Shown piece by piece: positions 1 to 4,763 of a stretch of 6,129 bases of DNA (position 1 is the first letter of the stretch; every line of letters begins with the position of its first letter). The notes under the pieces were generated by a model, which searched no databases, had not been told where the DNA came from, and saw only the letters and a list, made by a program, of their open reading frames with translations. The position numbers and the translations under genes were made by a program. The stretch is taken from positions 1 through 6,129 of the forward strand of contig WTAG01000455.1 of the NCBI GenBank assembly GCA_013139755.1, in the 5' to 3' direction. Source of the DNA: Methylomarinum sp. (GTDB taxonomy: Bacteria; Pseudomonadota; Gammaproteobacteria; Methylococcales; Methylomonadaceae).

Positions 1-44
1 ATCACAGCGACGCCTTTTGTTTTTAAATCATTCGCAGTAATCAT
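1..44 (-). CDS. Phd/YefM-type antitoxin, N-terminal fragment (cut by window edge)
   Basis: The minus strand from an ATG at 44 reads MITANDLKTKGVAV and leaves the window. The pattern ITAxxLKTKG is the usual N-terminus of Phd/YefM 'prevent-host-death' antitoxins, which bind their own promoter and neutralise a partner toxin. A GGGG tract 7 nt upstream of the ATG serves as ribosome binding site. A dyad at 71-98 lies just upstream, as expected for an autoregulated antitoxin. Only 14 codons are visible, so the family call rests on the N-terminal motif alone, and the partner toxin would lie outside the window. Confidence 0.55.
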   Translation of the reverse strand, partial: MITANDLKTKGVAV

Positions 45-70
45 AGCGATACCCCATTTAAATAATGATA

Positions 71-98
71 TTAATCATACGCTTTATCGTATGCTTAA
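71..98. promoter_or_regulatory. 28-bp dyad upstream of the antitoxin, candidate operator
   Basis: CATACG (76-81) is mirrored by CGTATG (88-93), and after one mismatch TTAA (71-74) by TTAA (95-98). The dyad ends 27 bp before the antitoxin start at 44. Phd/YefM proteins repress by binding such palindromes at their own promoter. That function is inferred from position; no promoter boxes are clear enough to place. Confidence 0.35.
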
Positions 99-166
99 TA
101 AAGCAATCTTCCCTTCCAGATTGGCAATACACTTCTACTCCATAAATATTCCCATAGATGAGCAAA

Positions 167-721
167 TCACACATCTTCAAAAATATCAGCCATTGCAACA
201 GACAATTCTAAACTGACAAAATCACACATCTCTTGAGCTTCTGTTACATGCAATAACCAATCATCATTCTCAGTACGTCTAAAACTCTCAACCCGTTGCG
301 CCTTAATATCAATCAACACATATTCTTTAAGACTCGCAATCTGCCTATAAGCCGCAAACTTATCACCCCTGTCATAAGCCTCGCTAGAATCAGACAACAC
401 CTCAACTAACAACACAGGATTAGACAAATACTGCTCCGCCTTATGATCACTTTTATCACAAGACACCATCACATCCGGATAATAAAAAGCATCCACGCTC
501 TCAACCCGTAACCTCATATCTGCAATATAAGCCTGACAAGGCTTGCCGCGTAAATGCTGCTTTAATAATGAAGCAACATTTAAACTCACCACAACATGCT
601 CTCGTCTCGCACCACCCATCGCAAACACTTCACCGTTAATAAACTCATGCTTCTGTTCCTGCAAAGATTCCCATTCCAAAAAACCTTTAGCATCAAAACC
701 CAATGATTCAGCCGTTTGCAT
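167..721 (-). CDS. Uma2 family (DUF820) PD-(D/E)XK nuclease-like protein
   Basis: A 184-residue protein of the usual length for the Uma2/DUF820 family, whose members carry a restriction-endonuclease-like fold. Visible family features, in order: the N-terminal HEFINGEVFAMGG block (residues 25-37), YPDVMVS with Asp83, LLVEVLSDSS with Glu107, DRGDKFAAY with Lys121, and EYVLID (133-138). Asp83, Glu107 and Lys121 match the expected catalytic set. The reading frame stays open to 1015, but codons upstream of 721 run into a palindromic repeat (938-1022), and family homology begins at the ATG at 721, which has GGAG 9 nt upstream. That start is therefore preferred. The stop lies 122 bp before the antitoxin start on the same strand. 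The biological role of Uma2 proteins is not well known; they are abundant in cyanobacteria and some gammaproteobacteria and are often linked to mobile DNA. Confidence 0.85.
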   Translation of the reverse strand: MQTAESLGFDAKGFLEWESLQEQKHEFINGEVFAMGGARREHVVVSLNVASLLKQHLRGKPCQAYIADMRLRVESVDAFYYPDVMVSCDKSDHKAEQYLSNPVLLVEVLSDSSEAYDRGDKFAAYRQIASLKEYVLIDIKAQRVESFRRTENDDWLLHVTEAQEMCDFVSLELSVAMADIFEDV

Positions 722-877
722 ACTGCCATACTCCAAATTATAAATCGTACCTAAACGAATAAAATATAGCACCCACACCATAAAACTGCCAACTATAAGC
801 TGTAGAAGCGTTGGCGAGACTTTAAAACTAAAGACCAAGCACGAAATAAATTCGATGATAAGTTGAATTAGTAAGCC

Positions 878-910
878 GTATCCCGTATGAAGCATCGCGT
901 AATACGGGAA
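878..910. repeat. REP-like hairpin, CCCGTAT/ATACGGG type
   Basis: TCCCGTAT (881-888) and ATACGGGA (902-909) form an 8-bp stem around a 13-nt loop. The sequence GTAtCCCGTATGAAgC...AATACGGGA closely matches the left half of the larger unit at 2288-2372, so this is a solitary half-copy of the same family. It lies in the untranslated stretch upstream of the Uma2 start. It resembles the extragenic palindromes mobilised by REP-associated tyrosine transposases; no such transposase is visible here. Confidence 0.7.
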
Positions 911-937
911 TAATCGTGTAATTCTACAAACAAAACC

Positions 938-1022
938 GTAGGATGGGCAAAGCGTTCTTGCGTGCCCATCATCAATAACCACGATAAAGATGGGCACGGA
1001 TAAAGCCCTTTGCACATCCTAC
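938..1022. repeat. 85-bp two-hairpin palindromic repeat, GTAGGATGGGCA type
   Basis: The unit begins GTAGGATGGGCAAAG and ends with the near-inverse TTTGCACATCCTAC. Each half makes its own hairpin: GATGGGCA (942-949) with TGCCCATC (963-970), and GATGGGCA (989-996) with TGCACATC (1011-1018, one mismatch). This is the paired, opposed REP layout, a second family distinct from the one at 2288. Any reading frame through it is fortuitous. Confidence 0.75.
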
Positions 1023-1060
1023 ATAATTTGTTTTAAACGAACGAGGATAAACATTGATCC

Positions 1061-1116
1061 AAAAGTGTGTCATATGCCACAGTTTTAAAGAAAAGTGCGT
1101 CATATGACACACTTTT
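1061..1116. promoter_or_regulatory. Two tandem 26-bp dyads, candidate activator sites for the sigma-54 promoter
   Basis: Two near-perfect palindromes with the cores GTCATATGCC (centre 1073.5) and GTCATATGAC (centre 1103.5) are flanked by AAAAGTG on the left and TTTT on the right. Their centres are exactly 30 bp apart, close to three helical turns, so bound dimers would face the same side. They lie about 128 and 98 bp before the predicted start of transcription, where bacterial enhancer-binding proteins usually bind sigma-54 promoters. The first site also fits TGT-N10-ACA. Which activator binds is unknown. Confidence 0.55.
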
Positions 1117-1174
1117 TAAAACACAAAAAATCACACAAAAATAATTACCACTACAAAATCAAGGAGATAACTTT

Positions 1175-1192
1175 TTGGCACAGCGATTGCTT
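1175..1192 (+). promoter_or_regulatory. Sigma-54 (RpoN) -24/-12 promoter of the pilin-like gene
   Basis: TTGGCAC (1175-1181) and TTGCTT (1187-1192) match the consensus TGGCAC-N5-TTGCW with exact spacing: GG at 1177-1178 and GC at 1189-1190. Transcription should start near 1202, leaving a leader of about 178 nt. Sigma-54 control is well known for type IV pilin genes such as pilA of Pseudomonas, which fits the gene downstream. Confidence 0.85.
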
Positions 1193-1201
1193 TAATACAG
1201 A

Positions 1202-1379
1202 TATCTAGCAAGTTTGTTCGATTCAGGGATGAAAGAAGCGGGACGCTGAAAACTGAATGTATCGAACATGGGGGAAAGGGCTTCCCCCCCACTGCCAAAG
1301 GCTCTGATCAGCTTAAGGACAGTGACTGCGTTAGTACGCACTTAAACATAAACTAACGAAAGATGGGAGAAACCCTTAC
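1202..1379 (+). promoter_or_regulatory. Long structured 5' leader of the pilin-like mRNA
   Basis: The leader can fold into several hairpins. The first is TGTTCGA (1215-1221) with TCGAACA (1262-1268), enclosing TTCAG/CTGAA and a small AGCG-GGA-CGCT hairpin (1237-1247). The second is GGGGGAA (1270-1276) with TTCCCCC (1282-1288). The third is TGCGT/ACGCA (1327-1340), which competes with CGTTAGT (1329-1335)/ACTAACG (1352-1358). GGA motifs occur at 1227, 1241 (in the triloop), 1273, 1317 (as AAGGA) and 1366 (in the Shine-Dalgarno GGGAG, 10 nt before the ATG). This arrangement is what a CsrA-repressed mRNA looks like. The fold was read by eye and no known riboswitch is recognised. Confidence 0.5.
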
Positions 1380-2264
1380 ATGAAATATTATAACTACAAA
1401 GCTCGCCAAGCGGGTATGACTTTAATTGAATTGACTGTTGTATTATTGGTCTTGGTTGGTCTTGCAGGTCTATTAATTCCATATGTACAAGGATTTGTAG
1501 GCAAAACTCATGACTCAACTGGTGCAAGTAATATTCAATCCTTGAATAATGCAATCCAACGCTATGCAGTTGAACATTATGATAACTTTCCAGACAATAT
1601 GGATTCTTTAGTTGAAGATGCAGCAGGTACACCGGCTATCTATACAAAGATGATGGATTCAATCATGCCTATGGGAGGAGCGGCAAATAGCTATTTTAGC
1701 TTATTGCCATTAGATACTGTTACTGCAAAACAGCTAACTAATGTTGGTATTAACAACTTAAAAAATATGGATCCTGCAACTGGCGATGCAACATTTGCCA
1801 ATATTAATACAACTACTCCAGATGTAGGTGTTGCCGCAGCTGCCAATGTCCTTGCTCTACAAGACGGCGTTGCAATGACAACTGTATTAAGTAACTTAGC
1901 ACACGTAATGGGTAAGCCTGTTGATACCACAGCTAACCACTATATCGTTTTAGGACTAGGTGATGACTCAACAATTGCAGGATCTACTGTAAGTGATGTA
2001 CCAGTACATTTCTCTCAAAATGGTAATATGGGAGCAAATAATGCCTACAACCATTTTGTAGTCGTATTTGAAGTTCTAAAAACAGGTTGTTCTGATGGTG
2101 TTGCTGTCGATGCTGCTGCTTGCGATACAGCTGGTGGAACTTGGACTAATCCTGATAACCATAAAGCTAGATTTGTTGGTTCGGCAATGGCAATGGGTAT
2201 GGGTAACTTTGAAGGCTTAGGTGGATCAATGATTCGCTACTATGAAAACACTGCACAAAACTAA
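1380..2264 (+). CDS. Type IV pilin-like / pseudopilin protein with prepilin leader
   Basis: A 294-residue protein with a classic class III signal. A short positively charged leader (residues 1-12) ends in Gly12, the prepilin peptidase cuts before Met13, and MTLIEL follows with Glu17 as the invariant Glu5 of the mature protein. A hydrophobic helix runs to about residue 38. The remainder is not a family I recognise: a glycine/alanine- and asparagine-rich body, a cysteine pair Cys237-x10-Cys248 followed by AGGTW that could form a disulfide loop, and a methionine/glycine-rich tail near 268-284. It is much larger than typical major pilins (about 150 residues). The start is fixed by the leader and by GGGAG 10 nt upstream. 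It has its own sigma-54 promoter, which suggests an abundant, regulated subunit. Genes for an assembly platform and motor follow at 3066-6129, so it is probably a substrate of that machine. Its role (fibre, adhesin or secretion pseudopilus) is open. Confidence 0.8.
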   Translation: MKYYNYKARQAGMTLIELTVVLLVLVGLAGLLIPYVQGFVGKTHDSTGASNIQSLNNAIQRYAVEHYDNFPDNMDSLVEDAAGTPAIYTKMMDSIMPMGGAANSYFSLLPLDTVTAKQLTNVGINNLKNMDPATGDATFANINTTTPDVGVAAAANVLALQDGVAMTTVLSNLAHVMGKPVDTTANHYIVLGLGDDSTIAGSTVSDVPVHFSQNGNMGANNAYNHFVVVFEVLKTGCSDGVAVDAAACDTAGGTWTNPDNHKARFVGSAMAMGMGNFEGLGGSMIRYYENTAQN

Positions 2265-2287
2265 ATAATCAAGCAAGCAAGTAGCAA

Positions 2288-2372
2288 GTAGCCCGTATGA
2301 AACGATAGTGGAATACGGGATTTTGGCAAATAAACCGTTCCCCGGATTCCGCTGTCGCTGCATCCGGGCTAC
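2288..2372. repeat. 85-bp paired REP-like unit, GTAGCCCG family
   Basis: The unit starts GTAGCCCG (2288-2295) and ends with its inverse CGGGCTAC (2365-2372). The left half folds CCCGTAT (2292-2298) with ATACGGG (2313-2319); the right half folds CCCGGAT (2341-2347) with ATCCGGG (2362-2368). The two halves differ in the stem by a paired change (T-A versus G-C), so the hairpin is conserved rather than the exact sequence. It sits 24 bp after the pilin stop codon, where such units can stabilise the upstream mRNA. Confidence 0.8.
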
Positions 2373-2412
2373 ATAGGATTACAAATCAATTAGGCGTTTT
2401 CATAATCGCCTT

Positions 2413-2628
2413 ACAAATTAACCGAACCGTAAGGAACCCCTCTCTTTTCTCGGTTCGGTTATGTCTAACAAGGATTAAAGACTAGCAAACAAGGAAAATG
2501 ATTAAGGATGATATGAAGCAGGTAAGGATTACCTGCTTCTTCTATTCCAGCAGGCTTTTATTGAGAGTCTGGCGGAATAGGATTGAAAATCTATTAAAGG
2601 CGCAAGGTTAATCATCTTGCGCCTTTTT
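2413..2628 (+). ncRNA. Candidate CsrA/RsmA-sequestering RNA (CsrB/RsmZ-like), free sRNA or pilin 3' UTR
   Basis: About 215 nt without an open frame contain seven GGA motifs, at 2433, 2472, 2493, 2506, 2526, 2574 and 2580. Five are AAGGA. Two sit in hairpin loops: AACCGAACCG (2420-2429)/CGGTTCGGTT (2451-2460) has AAGGA in its loop, and the 11-bp stem 2515-2525/2529-2539 has GGA as the whole triloop. A third stem, ATTCC (2544-2548)/GGAAT (2574-2578), and the terminator at 2596-2628 follow. GGA in loops and linkers with a terminal intrinsic terminator is the known architecture of RNAs that titrate CsrA/RsmA. The 5' end is set tentatively from CATAAT (2401-2406) as -10 with a weak -35 TTACAA (2379-2384). 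No good GacA box (TGTAAG-N6-CTTACA) is present; only the half-site CTTACA occurs, at 2410-2415. No earlier terminator with a T-tract separates it from the pilin gene, so it could equally be a 3' UTR. Confidence 0.55.
2596..2628 (+). terminator. Intrinsic terminator
   Basis: GGCGCAAG (2599-2606) pairs with CTTGCGCC (2616-2623), extended by AAA/TTT, with a 9-nt loop and a run of five T (2624-2628). It closes the GGA-rich RNA and is the first clear terminator after the pilin-like gene. Confidence 0.88.
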
Positions 2629-2686
2629 GTGTGTAAAGGTTTTATTAACTTTGTTGTTTTGTATTGGTTGACCTATGACACAGAGC

Positions 2687-2748
2687 ACACGGGGTAGGCA
2701 CAGAGGCCAGAGAGGTTCTCCTCTGTGTCCTCTGTGCCTACTCCGTGT
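2687..2748. repeat. 62-bp near-perfect inverted repeat, CACAGAGG type
   Basis: The arms 2687-2706 and 2729-2748 match at 19 of 20 positions (ACACGGGGTAGGCACAGAGG against the complement of the right arm). The inner bases 2708-2728 pair partly as well (CAGAGAGG/CCTCTGTG). No T-run follows, so it is not a standard terminator. CACAGAGG-type strings recur as dispersed intergenic repeats in many environmental bacteria. This is a third repeat family in the window. Confidence 0.75.
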
Positions 2749-2773
2749 TAAAAACATCACAACCACCACTTAT

Positions 2774-2874
2774 TAGCCCTCTCCTGCTGGATACCTACAT
2801 GGACAGATATTTGCTCTTGCAATATCTGCATTCACTACCTCCATGTAGATTATGTAGGTAAGTAGAGCAATGCA
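2774..2874 (+). repeat. MITE-like repeat, copy A (inverted relative to copy B at 4474-4579)
   Basis: This stretch aligns over about 100 bp with the reverse complement of 4474-4579, from TAGCCCTC to AGAGCAATGCA. It contains two nested stems, CTACATGG (2795-2802)/CCATGTAG (2841-2848) enclosing CAGATATTTGC (2804-2814)/GCAATATCTG (2819-2828). Relative to copy B it lacks 5 nt in one arm of the third stem (TGCATTCACTACCT), so it looks like the more decayed copy. Confidence 0.8.
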
Positions 2875-2876
2875 TA

Positions 2877-2940
2877 AAGCCATGGATGGCTTGTAGTAGA
2901 ACAACGCAGGAGCAGTTGTCGAGGAGCTATTGCCGAGAGG
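2877..2940. repeat. Small palindromes next to repeat copy A
   Basis: AAGCCAT (2877-2883) faces ATGGCTT (2886-2892), and ACAAC (2901-2905) faces GTTGT (2915-2919). A GAGGAG string repeats nearby. There is no open frame. These are probably parts of a further intergenic repeat attached to copy A, but no second copy is present to define its ends. Confidence 0.35.
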
Positions 2941-2953
2941 AGATTTAAAAAAC

Positions 2954-2981
2954 GTTCTTAATCTTTTTAATGATTAAGAGC
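2954..2981. promoter_or_regulatory. Dyad upstream of the assembly genes
   Basis: GTTCTTAATC (2954-2963) pairs with GATTAAGAGC (2972-2981) over 10 bp with one G-T pair and an 8-nt AT loop. It lies about 85 bp before the start at 3066, in the only stretch of the gap without an obvious dispersed repeat. It could be an operator or part of the promoter region. No convincing -35/-10 pair is visible. Confidence 0.3.
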
Positions 2982-3019
2982 ATAAGGTGAAAGAGATTTG
3001 TTTATTTCTCCTCTCCCAA

Positions 3020-3055
3020 CCCTCCCCAGCAAGGGAGGGCTTTATATGATTTTTT
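3020..3055 (+). terminator. GC-rich hairpin directly before the GspL/MshI-like start, terminator-like
   Basis: CCCTCCC (3020-3026) pairs with GGGAGGG (3033-3039) around a 6-nt loop, followed by an interrupted T-rich tail that ends in six T (3050-3055). It lies 10 bp before the ATG at 3066. A full terminator here would cut off the operon unless transcription starts after it; TATGAT at 3045-3050 could be a -10 but has no -35. It may act as an attenuator or simply be another dispersed palindrome. Confidence 0.4.
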
Positions 3056-3065
3056 ATTAGGTTTT

Positions 3066-4445
3066 ATGCAATTACCGAGCTTTAGCAAACGTCCAGCACA
3101 TACGCTTTTATACATTACCGAGGTTAAAAGCTTTCGTATAGATACCGACCGTAAAGGTGTGATGAGCGGTGAGATTCAGGTGATTGATGTTTCTTGTGAG
3201 TCTGCCAGTGCCCTGCCCTTGGCTATTGATGGCATTATCAGCCAGTCTTCGGCTTTAGGTAAAACGGTGTGGATTCTTTATGCCCGTTTAAATACCCATC
3301 AATTAACCTTGCCTGCAATTCAAGTCGCCGGGGTTGAAGATGAAATTTTGCAACAAGCCTTACAGTTTGAGTATGAAGCCTTAACCGGTGACAGTTTAAC
3401 TAATAGCCAACTGGCTTATCATTTTTTGGGCATTGCGGATGAAATGAGCAGTTACTGGATTAATATTTTAGCCAAAGAAACCTTTGAAAGCTTAAATAAA
3501 AAACTCAAAAAAGCCTCATGCAAATTAGGGGGCTTGACACACCCCGGCGGTTTTCCTGCGCTTATGTCAGGCACTGAAGATGCCAGTTGGCTAAGGGTTG
3601 AATGCTGGCCCAATACCGTATTTGCTTTAACAAGAAATCCTGAAGATGGTTTTAGCCTACAAATTTTCCCTAATGGTGAGGACTCTGGCTGGCAAGAACA
3701 AGTCGATCACTGGATGCTAGAGACTGGTAATGTCAATAAGTCTGAAGCGATTATGAATAATCAGCTGGAATATATCCCGCCTACGGATGAAAATTATCAC
3801 TTAACTTTAGACGGCGCACTTGTTTTTTGGCTGGGGCAATGGGCGCAATACCTTATTACTGAAGAGTCCCCCGCTGTTCCGTTATTAAACAGCAAAACCA
3901 ATATTAATATGGAGCTGGTTTACATGATAGGCGGCGGTGTTGCAGCTCTTATCTTGTGTGGTAGCCATGCCTTGTGGATGGTTTATCAAACTAATGAATA
4001 TAGCTACCAGTTTGAACAATTAACCAAGGCCGATAAAGATTTAAAAAGTTATCGAGACGGATTAAATAAAAGCCGTGACAAACAAACAGACTTGCAAAAA
4101 CAGGTTAATACCATCGGTGGCAATATTGATGTGATTCCGGCAGCTTTAACGGGACTGCAACAACGGCCTGCTCAGCTGTTACAACATTTAGCAATGGGTA
4201 GCCCTGATGATTTGGTGACAGAAGAATTTAAAGTTGAGAGCGATAAAATTATTGTCTCTGGCGTGGCTTTAGAAGCCAATTTAAGCAATAAGCTGGCGGG
4301 ACATATAGAGCCAGAATTAGCAAAAGTGGGCTGGAAAGTTAATCCGCCGACTAAAAAAGAAATGGCGATATTTGAAAATGGCGGACCATGGAGTTTTGAG
4401 GTGGTGATTGAGGATTTGGGCTTAAAGGGGTTTGCTAAGGAGTGA
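3066..4445 (+). CDS. GspL/MshI-like assembly platform protein (PilM-PilN fusion)
   Basis: A 459-residue bitopic protein. Residues 1 to about 265 form a cytoplasmic PilM/GspL-N-like domain, including the GLTHPGGFPALM block (156-167), but no clear actin-type nucleotide-binding motif is seen. A transmembrane helix spans about 284-305, a charged coiled coil 312-350, and a periplasmic PilN/GspL-C-like domain runs from about 360 to the end. In type IV pilus systems PilM and PilN are separate; their fusion into one chain is typical of GspL in type II secretion and of MshI. Such proteins connect the cytoplasmic motor to the inner-membrane platform. The next genes are its expected partners (PilO/GspM-like, then GspE-like). 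The start is the first ATG after a stop in frame; the ribosome site is weak (AGG, 4 nt away). A repeat copy begins 29 bp after the stop codon, and its inverted partner lies upstream. I am confident of the architecture, less so of the subtype. Confidence 0.75.
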   Translation: MQLPSFSKRPAHTLLYITEVKSFRIDTDRKGVMSGEIQVIDVSCESASALPLAIDGIISQSSALGKTVWILYARLNTHQLTLPAIQVAGVEDEILQQALQFEYEALTGDSLTNSQLAYHFLGIADEMSSYWINILAKETFESLNKKLKKASCKLGGLTHPGGFPALMSGTEDASWLRVECWPNTVFALTRNPEDGFSLQIFPNGEDSGWQEQVDHWMLETGNVNKSEAIMNNQLEYIPPTDENYHLTLDGALVFWLGQWAQYLITEESPAVPLLNSKTNINMELVYMIGGGVAALILCGSHALWMVYQTNEYSYQFEQLTKADKDLKSYRDGLNKSRDKQTDLQKQVNTIGGNIDVIPAALTGLQQRPAQLLQHLAMGSPDDLVTEEFKVESDKIIVSGVALEANLSNKLAGHIEPELAKVGWKVNPPTKKEMAIFENGGPWSFEVVIEDLGLKGFAKE

Positions 4446-4473
4446 GTTTTTTAGGACTCTCTGCAATTGTTCC

Positions 4474-4579
4474 TGCATTGCTCTACTTACCTACATAATC
4501 TACATGGAGGTAAGTAGAGCAATGCAGATATTGCAGGAGCAAATATCTGTCCATGTAGGCATCCTGCTGTGGAGGGCTA
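4474..4579 (-). repeat. MITE-like repeat, copy B, with a 20-bp perfect stem
   Basis: This is the inverted partner of 2774-2874. CTGCATTGCTCTACTTACCT (4473-4492) pairs perfectly with 4508-4527 across a 15-nt loop. A competing fold pairs CTACATGG (4500-4507) with CCATGTAG (4551-4558) and encloses CAGATATT (4525-4532)/AATATCTG (4542-4549). It occupies the gap after the GspL/MshI-like gene. The open minus-strand frame across it is produced by the repeat and is not a gene. Confidence 0.82.
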
Positions 4580-4592
4580 TAGCTTAAAAACT

Positions 4593-4739
4593 TTTCCTGA
4601 TTACCCACTCCGTCATTCCCGAGGTCTTTTATCGGGAATCCATCCTGAGGACTATAGATTCCTGCTAAGAGCACGCTGGAATGACGAGGTATGTAGTCGA
4701 TGCTTTTAATGTGGCGGGGCGTTATGGGTAATCAGGAAA
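4593..4739. repeat. 147-bp element with 15-bp terminal inverted repeats and nested CGTCATTCC palindrome
   Basis: TTTCCTGATTACCCA (4593-4607) is repeated exactly in inverse at 4725-4739. Inside, CGTCATTCC (4611-4619) pairs with GGAATGACG (4678-4686), and ATTCCCGA (4615-4622) with TCGGGAAT (4632-4639). The inner part resembles the widespread CGTCATTCCCG...GGAATGACG intergenic repeats. The element fills the gap up to 24 bp before the PilO-like start, so it may have been inserted between two genes of one operon. No target duplication is evident. Confidence 0.7.
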
Positions 4740-4763
4740 CTTTTTGATTTATTAAAATAATTT

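Noticed and set aside
722..1015. N-terminal extension of the Uma2 frame to 1015
   Set aside because: The first part is translated palindromic repeat, family similarity starts at 721, and a ribosome site precedes that ATG.
1202..1300. c-di-GMP (GEMM-I) riboswitch in the pilin leader, suggested by GAAAG and GGGACGC strings
   Set aside because: The CACGCA...AAACC half and the second helix with its tetraloop receptor are missing, and GGGACGC falls in a small hairpin with a GGA loop instead.
1268..1345. 25-codon leader ORF starting at ATG 1268
   Set aside because: No Shine-Dalgarno, the start is within a predicted stem, and the sequence is dominated by the G/C hairpin.
1691..1930. Minus-strand open frame inside the pilin-like gene
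   Set aside because: Shadow of the coding strand with no ribosome site; the plus-strand gene has a clear prepilin leader. The same applies to the minus-strand frames at 1342-1632 and 4958-5209 and the plus-strand frame at 543-743.
2398..2415. GacA box (TGTAAG-N6-CTTACA) upstream of the candidate sRNA
   Set aside because: Only the right half CTTACA is present; the left half TTTCAT matches at 3 of 6 positions.
2420..2461. Terminator of the pilin-like gene
   Set aside because: The stem is 10-11 bp, but no T-tract follows and the 21-nt loop is long; it fits better as the first hairpin of the GGA-rich RNA.
2288..2748. CRISPR array
   Set aside because: The repeats are palindromic units of different families, not regularly spaced direct repeats.
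4473..4558. tRNA-like cloverleaf
   Set aside because: The nested stems have wrong lengths, no anticodon or T-loop, and the region is one copy of a repeated element.
4483..4674. 63-residue minus-strand open frame
   Set aside because: It lies entirely within two palindromic repeats and has no family resemblance.
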